From Terriglobia bacterium (lineage in GTDB: Bacteria > Acidobacteriota > Terriglobia > Acidiferrales > UBA7541), in the NCBI GenBank assembly GCA_020073585.1, contig JAIQEV010000001.1:95311-159310 (forward strand): a stretch of 64,000 bases of DNA, given 5' to 3'. The notes under the pieces are model-generated. The model ran no database searches. It saw only the letters and a list, made by a program, of their open reading frames with translations, and was not told the DNA's origin. This document shows, in pieces, positions 27,488 to 36,172 of the stretch (position 1 is its first letter; every line of letters begins with the position of its first letter). Both the position numbers and the translations under genes were made by a program.

Positions 27488-29242
27488 CTAATTCGGGCGT
27501 GCGGCCGTGGGAGGAGGAAGGAGATAGACGTAATAACCGGTATTGCCGATTGGCTGCCAGGCGCTCGCGGATGTCGCCCTAGGAACCTCATTGGCCACAA
27601 TCGCCCGAACTCCAATCCTGGCGCAAATTGCGTACACATCCGACTGAATTTGAGGACCTGCGGCCCAGAAAGTCCCCACATCGCTGGAAGGAATCTCCGC
27701 GACGATCTTGAGCCGCGCCGTGCGCGCCCAATGATTGTTGTAACCGGCCCCCAGTGACGCAACCTTGTCTCCTTGCTGGAGTCCGAAATGGCGCAGCCCG
27801 TCGGCGATTTGCCACGAGAGGTTAACGGACCGATCTTTCCACTCGTAGATGCGGATCGCCATTTTTTCGGCGACGGAAAGTGAAAGCAGAAGAACCGCCA
27901 CGATAGTCACGCCGGCAAGCAGTTTCTTGGACTGTTCGGAGCGGGGCAAGCGGATCGCAGAAAGCAGCGCGGCCCAAAGCATGAGGAGGAGCCCCGCAAC
28001 GTATCGGGGCTCCACGGTAACCAGCGCATATAAGCCAAAGCCCGCCGCTGCGGGGATCCACAGGTGCCAGTTTTCGCCAAAGCGCCTGACAAAGCTGGAG
28101 CCGCTCAACAAGATGAGAATTAGCGCACACGCGATGAGCCCGCTCTGAGGAAGAAAGAGCGCATCGTAGGAGGCATAGATGCTGGTCATGATCACCCGGA
28201 GCTGCTGCTGGAAATGAAAGTGGGGTGTGAGGCCGTCGTTCCAATAGGAGGGATCGTAGTGCGGCGGATAGGTCCCCGAAACGGGACTGGCGTATTCGTA
28301 GAGAGCAGGGGCGGAATGAATCTTTCTGGTTGTATGCCGGGGAACACCGCCTGCAGGATCCGCGCCTTGCCAGTTGAAAAACGGAGCGCTGCGGTTGACG
28401 ACCCAGGCGTATCCGAGCCGGCCACTTTCGCCGAATGTGAACCGTCCTTTGCTCCGGGAGATGAGAAAGATGAAGGGTGTGGTAACCAAAAGGAACGCTA
28501 GAAGCGCGGCGAGAAGGCGCGTTACCGCTTTCCGGCGATCTCGGAGAGCAAGAAAACTCACTCCCAGAAACACGAAACCCAGCAGGAACATCACCGTTTT
28601 GCCCAAATAGCCGAGTCCGAGAACGAATCCAAAGAAAAAGAACAATCCGATGTTCGCGTTGCCTGCGCGAATGCGGACCAGGATGGCGGCGATCATATAG
28701 ACCAGCGCAGCCACAAGCAGGTCCGGGGTGATTTGGGAAACGACGGTGGCGTTTGCAATGGTCCAGATAAACAAGGCGTAGCCCAGGGCCAGCCAGGCCC
28801 AGCGGGGGAAGGTTTCCGAAGGCGTGTCGGAGGGCGCAGAAGCAGCATGGATGTAGCGTTCGCCCTGCGCACGCCAGAACCTGTCGAAAGCAGCCAAAGC
28901 GATCAGGAAGACCGCGAAATTAATGAGCTGAATCGCGGGGAACTCCCAGAATGCAGAGGGCTTCAGAATGCCCAGGTCGAGAGCCAGCACCCAGGAATAG
29001 AGCGGGCTCCAGTAGGCATTGAGCGCGGCGGACCAGCGCCCATGGAGATAACTGTCGGCGATGTCCAGATAGGAGATCCCGTCCGGATTCATGCTGAAAC
29101 GCGCAGACCACGTCAAAAACGCGGCCACGAAGACAGCCGCGCACCAGGAAAGAAGCCGCACCCGATGCGCGGCCCTATCCTCCGGCTGAGCGCCAGCTTC
29201 AGCCGGCGTTGTGTCGTGATCCTGCGCTGGTCTTTCCGTCAT
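27488..29242 (-). CDS. Polytopic membrane protein, GT-C / GT39-like glycosyltransferase
   Basis: The 584-aa protein has about ten to twelve hydrophobic helices. The first extracytoplasmic loop contains SMNPDGISYLDIADSYLHG, an acidic loop of the kind used by GT-C enzymes that take polyprenyl-phosphate sugars. The C-terminal soluble domain (about 460-584) includes LGAGYNNHWARTARLKIVAE. It resembles proteins annotated as PMT-family or hypothetical membrane proteins in EPS loci. A relative lies at 51244. It is 180 bp downstream of the deacetylase gene on the same strand. Confidence 0.75.
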   Translation of the reverse strand: MTERPAQDHDTTPAEAGAQPEDRAAHRVRLLSWCAAVFVAAFLTWSARFSMNPDGISYLDIADSYLHGRWSAALNAYWSPLYSWVLALDLGILKPSAFWEFPAIQLINFAVFLIALAAFDRFWRAQGERYIHAASAPSDTPSETFPRWAWLALGYALFIWTIANATVVSQITPDLLVAALVYMIAAILVRIRAGNANIGLFFFFGFVLGLGYLGKTVMFLLGFVFLGVSFLALRDRRKAVTRLLAALLAFLLVTTPFIFLISRSKGRFTFGESGRLGYAWVVNRSAPFFNWQGADPAGGVPRHTTRKIHSAPALYEYASPVSGTYPPHYDPSYWNDGLTPHFHFQQQLRVIMTSIYASYDALFLPQSGLIACALILILLSGSSFVRRFGENWHLWIPAAAGFGLYALVTVEPRYVAGLLLMLWAALLSAIRLPRSEQSKKLLAGVTIVAVLLLSLSVAEKMAIRIYEWKDRSVNLSWQIADGLRHFGLQQGDKVASLGAGYNNHWARTARLKIVAEIPSSDVGTFWAAGPQIQSDVYAICARIGVRAIVANEVPRATSASAWQPIGNTGYYVYLLPPPTAARPN

Positions 29243-29422
29243 GCCAACTCCGAGATCGGGTCACCAAAGTTTTGACACACAAAGATGCAGTCCGTCATGT
29301 CCAGCCCAGCATAGAGTCGCCGTGCCTCCGCAAGGCCCCGCGCCATCAGGCACCGGAGGAATCACGGCAAACGATCCGAGTCTAATGGGTTTTCCTGTGA
29401 TTTCCGTCTGGGCATGAGAATT

Positions 29423-30439
29423 TCACGTTCGGCGACCGAGGAACGTACATTCCAATTTCCACAAGAATTCTTCTTTGTCGTGGGGTACGGCGACCCGTTG
29501 CAAAGCTAGCGGGTTGTTCCCGAACTGGACGGGGCCCGCCATCGAGGTCACCGCCGTCTGATACCCGGCCTCTTTTGTGACCTCCACAGTCTGCTCCGTC
29601 CAGTGTGGCTGCAGGATTGGCGAGGGATAGGAGAAGTGCGGCACAGGACTGCCCAGCTCTTCCTCGAGTCTGCGTTTCGATTCAACGCATTCCTTTTGAA
29701 ATTCCGCTATTGCCACTTGAGCGGCATTCGGATGCGTCAACGTATGAGACCCCACGATATGGCCCGAGCGCCGCAGACAGCGAACCTGCTCCCAATTCAT
29801 CATGCGAACATCCCGTGGGCTCAGCGGTTCGACTTCCAGCTCCTCCTCCAGTTTCCTGATGTGTTTCTCTTGAGTCTCGCCCGTGCTGCTGGCACAACGT
29901 CCCGCTGCAATCAGGAAGGCGACTTTTCGCGTCCTGGGTTCCACGAGATCACGTACGCAACCTTCCGTGGAATCTGTCCACGTTTTTTTGGCAGTTTTGC
30001 CAAAAGCATGACGGAGGCGGCAAAACCACGGAGCCCGGACCAGATCCACGGCACTCACCGTCACGTAGAAGGCGGCGGGCACCCCAAGGCTGTTCAGGAT
30101 CGGAGCGGCAAGTTCAGAATTGTCCGCGTAACCATCGTCAAATGTGACGGCAACCGGCCTTCGCGGCAGTCGTTTATCCCCGCGCAAAAAAAGCAAGACG
30201 TCGTCGAGCGTCACGGGATCGAATTTGCGGGCCACGAGCTCCATCTGTTCCGCAAAAACAGCCCTACCGTGAATGATGCCTGAGCCGATCGAATTCTCAT
30301 AGCGCTCCGGTTCATCCTGAATGGAGTGGTACTTCAGGATGACGATCCGCTGGGACGCAAATCTTGCAACGAGACGCAACAAACCATTCTTCGTCAGCGC
30401 GTTCTTGATGTGGTGCTTCAAGCTGGAGTTGCCGTTCAC
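29423..30439 (-). CDS. Polysaccharide deacetylase (NodB-homology family)
   Basis: Predicted metal-dependent N- or O-deacetylase acting on polysaccharide. The 338-aa protein has motif 1 VAVTFDDGYADN (catalytic and metal Asp), motif 2 SHTLTHPN (metal His pair) and motif 3 HFSYP. No signal peptide is evident with the chosen start. GTG 30439 was selected because TTTAGGAG lies four bases upstream; TTG codons at 30508 and 30421 are in frame but lack a ribosome site. It follows the LarA-like gene by 105 bp. The deacetylase domain in the fusion at 39775 belongs to a different branch (DUF3473 type). Confidence 0.88.
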   Translation of the reverse strand: MNGNSSLKHHIKNALTKNGLLRLVARFASQRIVILKYHSIQDEPERYENSIGSGIIHGRAVFAEQMELVARKFDPVTLDDVLLFLRGDKRLPRRPVAVTFDDGYADNSELAAPILNSLGVPAAFYVTVSAVDLVRAPWFCRLRHAFGKTAKKTWTDSTEGCVRDLVEPRTRKVAFLIAAGRCASSTGETQEKHIRKLEEELEVEPLSPRDVRMMNWEQVRCLRRSGHIVGSHTLTHPNAAQVAIAEFQKECVESKRRLEEELGSPVPHFSYPSPILQPHWTEQTVEVTKEAGYQTAVTSMAGPVQFGNNPLALQRVAVPHDKEEFLWKLECTFLGRRT

Positions 30440-30544
30440 GGGACTCCTAAACCTCCGGCCGGAAAAACACGCCACGGCCCGGTCCTGCGGAGGGCAAAAA
30501 ACGCACAATTCCGGCGCCGCTCCTTATGGTTTTCGGGCTTCTGC

Positions 30545-31888
30545 TCATTCCAGAACCTGCAGCGGCGCGCAAGGATATATGGCAACGTTCAGTTGCTCCC
30601 GGTTTCCCTGTTCCTTGCGGACAATTTCCAGGATGTCCGGCCAACTCGATAGAATGCGCATGCCCCGCACCGCGGACGGCAAGCCGTCCGAATGGGTTGC
30701 GGTCCGATAGAGCCAAATCGGGTTCTTCGGTTTCCCCGGCGCTTGCGGAGAATTATTCTCGCCGCTTGGTTTTGCGTCCGGCTTCGATATGATTCTTGAG
30801 CGAAATCCGCCGGCAATCTTTCCGGCAATCTTTTTCGCCATCTCCGCCGGAGTCATCAAGGAGATGCGGCGGAGCCGGTCGCGCTGCTCATGAAATCGCG
30901 GCATGCGGACGATGGGGTAAACCCCATGGAAGCCCTCGCCTTCGCTGCAAGCCCCCAGTACGATGCGCGAAGCCCCTGGGGCCGCATACCGCAGCGGATA
31001 GATCCCCTTCATATGCACAAAGGTAAGCGACAAGTCGTTCGGATAGGCGTTGGAGATGACCACGTCCGCTGCGCCGGGTTTCGCGGTCCGGAAAGCCTCT
31101 CGGGCGAAGGCCACCTCCTGCTCGTAATAGATCCGGTAATCGCCACTGGTTACACGGACCGGATCCCGGTCGGAATTCACATGGACCGTAATCACCGTCC
31201 GTAATCCGATCATTTGGGCGATTTCATCCAAGTCTCTGCGAAAATCGTTTTGGGGGCCCAGGGCGCCCCATCCGGCACCTTTGTGCCGGCGGTGCAGCTG
31301 CGAGATGACCCGGAGGTCGAGCACGCCCAGCGCGATTTTCGATCCTCCCCCGAATCCGGCGGTGTTGTTGGGATAAACTCCTCCAATCCCCATCACAAAA
31401 TCCGCCGCCAGAACTTCCTTGTTGACGTGAACGGGTGTTCCGAGAGAGGTCTTGCCAATCCGCACTGTGTCTCGATACGGGTCGTGCAGCAGGAGACGGC
31501 ACACGGAGGCCGCCTGCGGGCCGATCTTGCGGAGCATCGCTTCCCGCTGTGGTGCGCCGTGGGATCCGCGGGCCATCAGAATGGTCACGTTGGATGCGGG
31601 GATTCCAGCCGCACTAAATTCTTCCAGCAAAAAAGGCATGACGCGCGCTGCGGGAGTGGGCCGGTTGACGTCATCCACGAGCACCAAAGGGCGAGATTTT
31701 CCCCGGCACAGTTCGCGAATTCTCGGTTGACCGAGAGGCCGTTCCAGGCGCTCAAGAATTTGCCGGTCGTTCAGGGGCGGAGGAGTTTTCGGCCAAAGAA
31801 TGGTCACATTCCATCCCGGGGGAAACTCCAAATGGAGGTTCGCATCCCCATACCATGCTCCCGTCCGGAGATGCTGTTCGATCATCAT
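30545..31888 (-). CDS. Divergent LarA-like nickel-pincer hydroxyacid racemase family protein
   Basis: LarA enzymes racemise lactate or other 2-hydroxyacids using a nickel-pincer nucleotide tethered to a lysine. The 447-aa protein matches over the N-terminal domain: LVLVDDVNRPTPAA, ILMARGSHGAP, GTPVHVNKEVLAADFVMGIG and TAGFGGGSKIALGV, and over the C-terminal domain (ADVVISNAYPNDLSL). The cofactor lysine (GGGSK) and first catalytic His (GSHG) are kept, but the segment before AGF reads YPNN where classical LarA has a His. No larB, larC or larE cofactor genes are in the window. The start ATG 31888 is five bases after the methyltransferase stop. The substrate may be a sulfolactate or another hydroxyacid (inference). 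Confidence 0.8.
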   Translation of the reverse strand: MMIEQHLRTGAWYGDANLHLEFPPGWNVTILWPKTPPPLNDRQILERLERPLGQPRIRELCRGKSRPLVLVDDVNRPTPAARVMPFLLEEFSAAGIPASNVTILMARGSHGAPQREAMLRKIGPQAASVCRLLLHDPYRDTVRIGKTSLGTPVHVNKEVLAADFVMGIGGVYPNNTAGFGGGSKIALGVLDLRVISQLHRRHKGAGWGALGPQNDFRRDLDEIAQMIGLRTVITVHVNSDRDPVRVTSGDYRIYYEQEVAFAREAFRTAKPGAADVVISNAYPNDLSLTFVHMKGIYPLRYAAPGASRIVLGACSEGEGFHGVYPIVRMPRFHEQRDRLRRISLMTPAEMAKKIAGKIAGGFRSRIISKPDAKPSGENNSPQAPGKPKNPIWLYRTATHSDGLPSAVRGMRILSSWPDILEIVRKEQGNREQLNVAIYPCAPLQVLE

Positions 31889-31893
31889 GGCGC

Positions 31894-32826
31894 TTATGCT
31901 TGGTTCTCTTGCAAACCGCCGCTCCGAGCATTCTGAGGCCGCTTCCTGGCGAGCACCAGGAATTGCGCACCAGTCGAGCGAAGGACGGGGCAGCGCATAT
32001 CCACGAAGCGCTGCAGAACACGATGTACGGCCACGCCCAGCCACTCCGGCAAGACCTTGCGGTAAAAGAAAGTAAAGGGCCCGAAACCCAGGGTCTCCGT
32101 GCGCACACGCTCGAGTCCCGCACCGGCGAAGAATGCGTCCACTTCGGACAAGGAATGCTGATAGGAACGAACTACGTTCGCCATCGGTGCGGGCTGGCTG
32201 GCGATCCCAAGAATCTTCTTGAGTGTTTGCCGGGTCCAGGCCAGGAAAGGTGACGTGACGGGGTCCAGCAGAAGCGCCAGACGCCATCGGTTGTCTGCGG
32301 TGAGCAGAAGGTATCCCCCCGGCTTCAGGACGCGCGCAAGTTCTGTAATCGCTTGCGCGGGCGACTGCAGCCACGGGATCACTCCGATCGAGAGCACCAG
32401 GCCAAACGCTTCATCTGAAAAAGCCAGATGATAGACGTCTCCCAGATTCGCATTCACACGGCTCCCGACGCCGGCCTCCGCGGCATTTTGGCGGGCGAGT
32501 TCAATCATGGGGGCAGCGGCATCCACCGCTTCTACGAAGTATCCCCGTTTTGCCAGGGCTACCGTCGCCAATCCAGCTCCGCACCCGACCTCCAAGACTT
32601 GTCTGTCCGTTGGCAACTTTAACTTATCTATCCACGCGAGAAACCTCGCCAGTCGCTGCTGGTGGATTTCCCCCCACAAATCCTGGCGGTGATACATAGT
32701 TTGCCAGTTGAGTGCTGAGGACTCGAAGTAAGCGACTGCCTTCTTGTCCTCAAGACTTGCTGAAGGCAACCTTCCCAAGAGTCCCCCTTCACAGCGATTC
32801 ACTGGGCCCTTAACCCCTTCCAGCAT
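31894..32826 (-). CDS. Class I SAM-dependent methyltransferase
   Basis: The 310-aa protein has a Rossmann methyltransferase core with motif I VLEVGCGAGLATVALA, the acidic end of strand 2 VEAVDAAAPMI, and VLSIGVIPWLQSPAQAITEL followed by ARVLKPGGYLLLT. The C-terminal third is longer than a minimal methyltransferase and probably shapes the substrate site. The substrate is unknown. It is the first gene of a minus-strand operon with the LarA-like gene (5-bp gap) and has a sigma54-type promoter 45 bp upstream. Confidence 0.85.
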   Translation of the reverse strand: MLEGVKGPVNRCEGGLLGRLPSASLEDKKAVAYFESSALNWQTMYHRQDLWGEIHQQRLARFLAWIDKLKLPTDRQVLEVGCGAGLATVALAKRGYFVEAVDAAAPMIELARQNAAEAGVGSRVNANLGDVYHLAFSDEAFGLVLSIGVIPWLQSPAQAITELARVLKPGGYLLLTADNRWRLALLLDPVTSPFLAWTRQTLKKILGIASQPAPMANVVRSYQHSLSEVDAFFAGAGLERVRTETLGFGPFTFFYRKVLPEWLGVAVHRVLQRFVDMRCPVLRSTGAQFLVLARKRPQNARSGGLQENQA

Positions 32827-32870
32827 CTATTCGTAGGTGAAAATCGGAAAAGTCGTTCTTTTACTGTACT

Positions 32871-32887
32871 AGCACTTTTTCTGCCAC
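32871..32887 (-). promoter_or_regulatory. Sigma54 promoter of the methyltransferase-LarA operon
   Basis: On the minus strand: TGGCAGAAAAAGTGCT, with GG and GC ten bases apart, the TGGCA half-site intact and TGCT at -12. The predicted start is near 32861, leaving a leader of about 35 nt before the ATG at 32826. Confidence 0.55.
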
Positions 32888-33375
32888 CCCCTAAGCGCTT
32901 TTGAATCATCCAAACCTTGCTTACAAGCTTTCTTGCGGGATAGTGGCCGCTTTCTATTCGGCGACCGAAGCTGCGGCTTAACTCGAACAAACATAAGGAG
33001 CTATATCTCTTGCAGAGGTGAAGACTAGCACCATCTTGCTCGTTGTGCACGGCTTACAATTCGAGAGGAAGCGCTAAGGCCCTCATTTCCTCGCGCCCTG
33101 GAATTGGCATAGTTCCCAGCAATGAAGGGGAAGAGGCATTCTTGGGGTGTGAAAATCTTTTCCCTCTATCTAGCCAAGTGACGTGAATTGGCAGCGGATC
33201 TTCCTCCGAGCAACCCACAGGCAAATCCCCGTTACACTATGCTTCTTCAGTAACTTACGGACAAGATGTAAAAATTTCCCCTTAACCAAACTCACTGTGA
33301 AAGTGCAAAACTTTGGTATTCGGAGTGCCATATCTTTGCATGATGTAGCAAATCGGTGAACTGGAGTAACAGATT
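32888..33375. other. Divergent intergenic region between the minus-strand block and the EPS operon
   Basis: No gene is seen. The region separates the methyltransferase operon from the second receiver-less activator. A weak sigma54-like site for the plus strand, TGGTATTCGGAGTGCC, is at 33314-33329, with a predicted leader of about 36 nt to the TTG start. Another GG/GC pair at 33105-33118 has 11-bp spacing and was discarded. A GGAG ribosome site is at 33363-33366. Confidence 0.45.
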
Positions 33376-34428
33376 TTGTCGGCATCAACGAAATTCGGTT
33401 ATCCCGCGATCTTGAAGGAACCGTTGCCTGATGCGGTGCTTTTTGGCCGAACAACGGCCATGCAGATAGTCCGCAACAAGGTCGAGAAACTCGCTGGTGC
33501 AGACGTGCCTGTCCTGATTCAGGGAGAGAGCGGAACGGGGAAAGAAGTATTGGCCGCGGCGATTCACCGTCGTTCCTGCGGCCAGAATCAACCTTTCATC
33601 AAGATCACCTGTCCCGCGATTCCTGCGGCCCTTCTGGAAAGCGAGCTTTTTGGCTACGAAAAGGGGGCCTTCACCGGAGCGAATGTTGCGAAGCCGGGCC
33701 GGGTAGAACTGGCGCATGGGGGCACCCTGTTTTTGGACGAGATTGCCGAGTTGGATCCGGCCCTGCAAGCCAAATTCTTGCAATTGTTGCAAGACGGCCA
33801 ATTCAGCCGGATTGGCGGTCAGGAAGACAAGACCGTGGAGGTTCACCTGATCTGCGCCACCAATCGGGATCTGGAAACGGAGGTCCAGGCCAAGCGTTTC
33901 CGCCAGGATCTTCTCTATCGGATCAACGTGTTCACGATTCATTTGCCGCCGCTTCGTCAGCGTCTGGAGGATATTCCCGAGCTGGCTGACCATTTGCTGC
34001 GGCTGTACAGCGCCATGTACAGCACCGCGCCCGGTCCCTTGTCCGCGGAACTCCTGCAACTGATGCAGAAGTACCACTGGCCGGGAAACATTCGGGAACT
34101 GGATAATCTGGTGCGGCGCTATGTAATTTTGGGTTCGGAGCAAGTCATCGGAAGCGAACTCCTGACAAGAACCCTCGCGGAGGTGATTCCCGAGGAACCC
34201 GAGGGCGGAGAGATCTCCCTGAAAAAATTGTCACGGCAGGCCGCCCGGGAATTGGAGCGGCGGATCATCCTGAAAGCGCTGGAAAGCAACGGATGGAATC
34301 GCAAACTGGTGGCGCGCAGCCTGAACATCAGCTATCGCGCGCTCCTGTACAAGATCAAGCAGGGTGGGATGCCTCCCAAGCGCAGTTTGCCCTCGAGAGC
34401 GCCGGAGCGGGTCCCGCCGGAAGACTGA
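33376..34428 (+). CDS. Sigma54 enhancer-binding activator lacking a receiver domain (EPS operon)
   Basis: A 350-aa activator made of an AAA+ sigma54 domain and a Fis-type helix-turn-helix. Motifs are GESGTGKE (Walker A), GAFTGA, LFLDEIAEL (Walker B), WPGNIRELDNLVRRYVIL and the C-terminal recognition helix VARSLNISYRALLYKIK. It has only about 25 residues before the AAA+ domain, so no sensor domain. It is closely similar in layout to the protein at 14208, and its recognition helix is almost the same, suggesting overlapping target sites. It is the first gene of the EPS operon and 71 bp before the chain-length gene. The start is TTG 33376 after GGAG. Confidence 0.92.
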   Translation: MSASTKFGYPAILKEPLPDAVLFGRTTAMQIVRNKVEKLAGADVPVLIQGESGTGKEVLAAAIHRRSCGQNQPFIKITCPAIPAALLESELFGYEKGAFTGANVAKPGRVELAHGGTLFLDEIAELDPALQAKFLQLLQDGQFSRIGGQEDKTVEVHLICATNRDLETEVQAKRFRQDLLYRINVFTIHLPPLRQRLEDIPELADHLLRLYSAMYSTAPGPLSAELLQLMQKYHWPGNIRELDNLVRRYVILGSEQVIGSELLTRTLAEVIPEEPEGGEISLKKLSRQAARELERRIILKALESNGWNRKLVARSLNISYRALLYKIKQGGMPPKRSLPSRAPERVPPED

Positions 34429-34499
34429 AAGGACCTGCGGGTTGTGAGCAAGACAAGATGTCTAATTTCGCCGGATGTTATTCGGGAAGGTGACAGGTA

Positions 34500-36089
34500 A
34501 TGGACGATTTTAACGAAGCGAAGCCGTTTGACACGAAGCTGTATTGGGATATCGCGATCCGCAGGCGCTGGTGGCTGCTGGGGCCGTTATTCGGAATCGG
34601 CTTGATTGCCTTTGGCGTGGCGCTGCTATGGCCCCCGGTCTACCGTTCCGAAGCGCTGATCTTGGTGGAACAGCAGAAGGTTCCGGCCAAGTATGTGACG
34701 CCCAACGTGGTGTCCGACCTCGATAGCCGCCTGCAAAGCATGACCCAGCAGATCATGAGCCGGACGCGTCTGGAAAGCCTGATCAAGCAATTCAACTTGT
34801 ATTCCCGGGAACGCACCCGCTCGACCATGGACGAGATCGTGGACAAGATGCGCGGAGACATCGTGATTCAGGCGGTGCAGCCGGGATACGGAAAAGAAGA
34901 TCAGACCACCGCATTTCGTATCTATTACTCCGCGGAAGACTCGCGGATCGCGCAGCAAGTGAATAACGAGCTGACTTCGCTCTTCATCGAGAAGAGTCTC
35001 GAGGCCCGTGCCCAGCAATCCATCAACACGACCGGTTTTCTCCAGAATCAGCTGGAACAGGCGCGCAAGGATCTAGCGCAGCAGGAAGAACAGTTGCGCC
35101 AGTACAAGATGCGCTACCTGGGAGAGCTTCCTCAGCAGGAACAGAGTAATCTGCAGATTCTGAACAGCCTGGAACTGCAATTGCAATCGGCCACGGACGC
35201 GCTGGGCCGAGCCGAACAGCAGAGAATCTACCTGCAATCGCTGCGTTCGGAGTATCGAGCCATGACGGAATCCGCCGGGAAAGGCGGGCTGACCGGCCCG
35301 TCTCCCACCGAAAGCGTCCCGGATGCCGCGCTGCGGGAGCTGCGCAAGCAGCAGGCCGAGCTCGAGGCAAAGTACACGCCCCAGCACCCGGACGTCGTGC
35401 GGGTCAAAGAGCAGATTGCGCAATGGGAAGAGCTCAAGAAGCGCGCGGAAAAACCCTCACCGGCCTCCGCGGGTCAGCAGACGGAAACGGCGACCGAGAT
35501 CAGCGGCCAACCGGCGCTCGCCGAAGTGGAGAGCCGCCTGAAGGCCATCGAAGCGGAGATCTCGAATAACAAGCAACATGCGGAAAAACTCCGCAAGCAG
35601 ATCGAGGGAGTGCAGGGGCGCCTGAGCCTCACGCCGGTGCGGGAGCAGCAGCTTGCCGAGGTCACGCGGAATTATCAGAACTCGCGCCAATACTACCAAT
35701 CCTTGCTGGAAAAGGAGCTGGAGTCGGAGCTGGCCACCAACCTGGAAAAACGCCAGGAAGGCGAGCAGTTCCGGATCATTGATCCCCCCAGCCTGCCCGA
35801 TAAGCCGTACAAGCCCAACCGCCCGATGATCATCCTCGGGGGCTGGCTCATCGGATTCTGCGCTGGTGCGGGCCTGCTGGCCTTGCGGGAATTCATGGAC
35901 GGTTCCCTGCGCGGCGAAAAAGATCTGCAAGCGCAAACGTCACTGCCTATCTTGGTCCGCATCCCGGTCATGTACTCGGCGTGGCAGCGGAAGTCCGGGA
36001 GGATGCGCTTGGTGATGGAAGTAGCCATTTTGGCCTTGTTGACGGTGGTTTCCTTGGGAGTTGCGATTTATACGTATCGGTTGAGTTGA
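34500..36089 (+). CDS. Exopolysaccharide chain-length determinant (Wzz/GumC-like, exosortase-associated type)
   Basis: An inner-membrane polysaccharide co-polymerase that sets polymer length. The 529-aa protein has a first membrane helix near residues 24-46 (LLGPLFGIGLIAFGVALLWP), a long periplasmic coiled-coil region (about 160-410, rich in Gln, Glu and Lys), the C-terminal proline box (IDPPSLPDKPYKPNRP) and a second helix (IILGGWLIGFCAGAGLLAL). A third hydrophobic helix lies at the extreme C-terminus. It lacks the kinase domain, which is encoded by the next gene, as is usual for exosortase-type EPS loci. Confidence 0.92.
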   Translation: MDDFNEAKPFDTKLYWDIAIRRRWWLLGPLFGIGLIAFGVALLWPPVYRSEALILVEQQKVPAKYVTPNVVSDLDSRLQSMTQQIMSRTRLESLIKQFNLYSRERTRSTMDEIVDKMRGDIVIQAVQPGYGKEDQTTAFRIYYSAEDSRIAQQVNNELTSLFIEKSLEARAQQSINTTGFLQNQLEQARKDLAQQEEQLRQYKMRYLGELPQQEQSNLQILNSLELQLQSATDALGRAEQQRIYLQSLRSEYRAMTESAGKGGLTGPSPTESVPDAALRELRKQQAELEAKYTPQHPDVVRVKEQIAQWEELKKRAEKPSPASAGQQTETATEISGQPALAEVESRLKAIEAEISNNKQHAEKLRKQIEGVQGRLSLTPVREQQLAEVTRNYQNSRQYYQSLLEKELESELATNLEKRQEGEQFRIIDPPSLPDKPYKPNRPMIILGGWLIGFCAGAGLLALREFMDGSLRGEKDLQAQTSLPILVRIPVMYSAWQRKSGRMRLVMEVAILALLTVVSLGVAIYTYRLS

Positions 36090-36172
36090 GCTGGGACGAT
36101 CGTTTGCAAAGGATCACCAGGCGGGAATGCGGCGGTTCTCGGGACAATTTCCGCTCGTGATGAGGAGAAAAA

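Noticed and set aside
33105-33118. Sigma54-like TTGGCA...GC on the plus strand
   Set aside because: The spacing is eleven bases instead of ten, and it is about 260 bp from the start codon.
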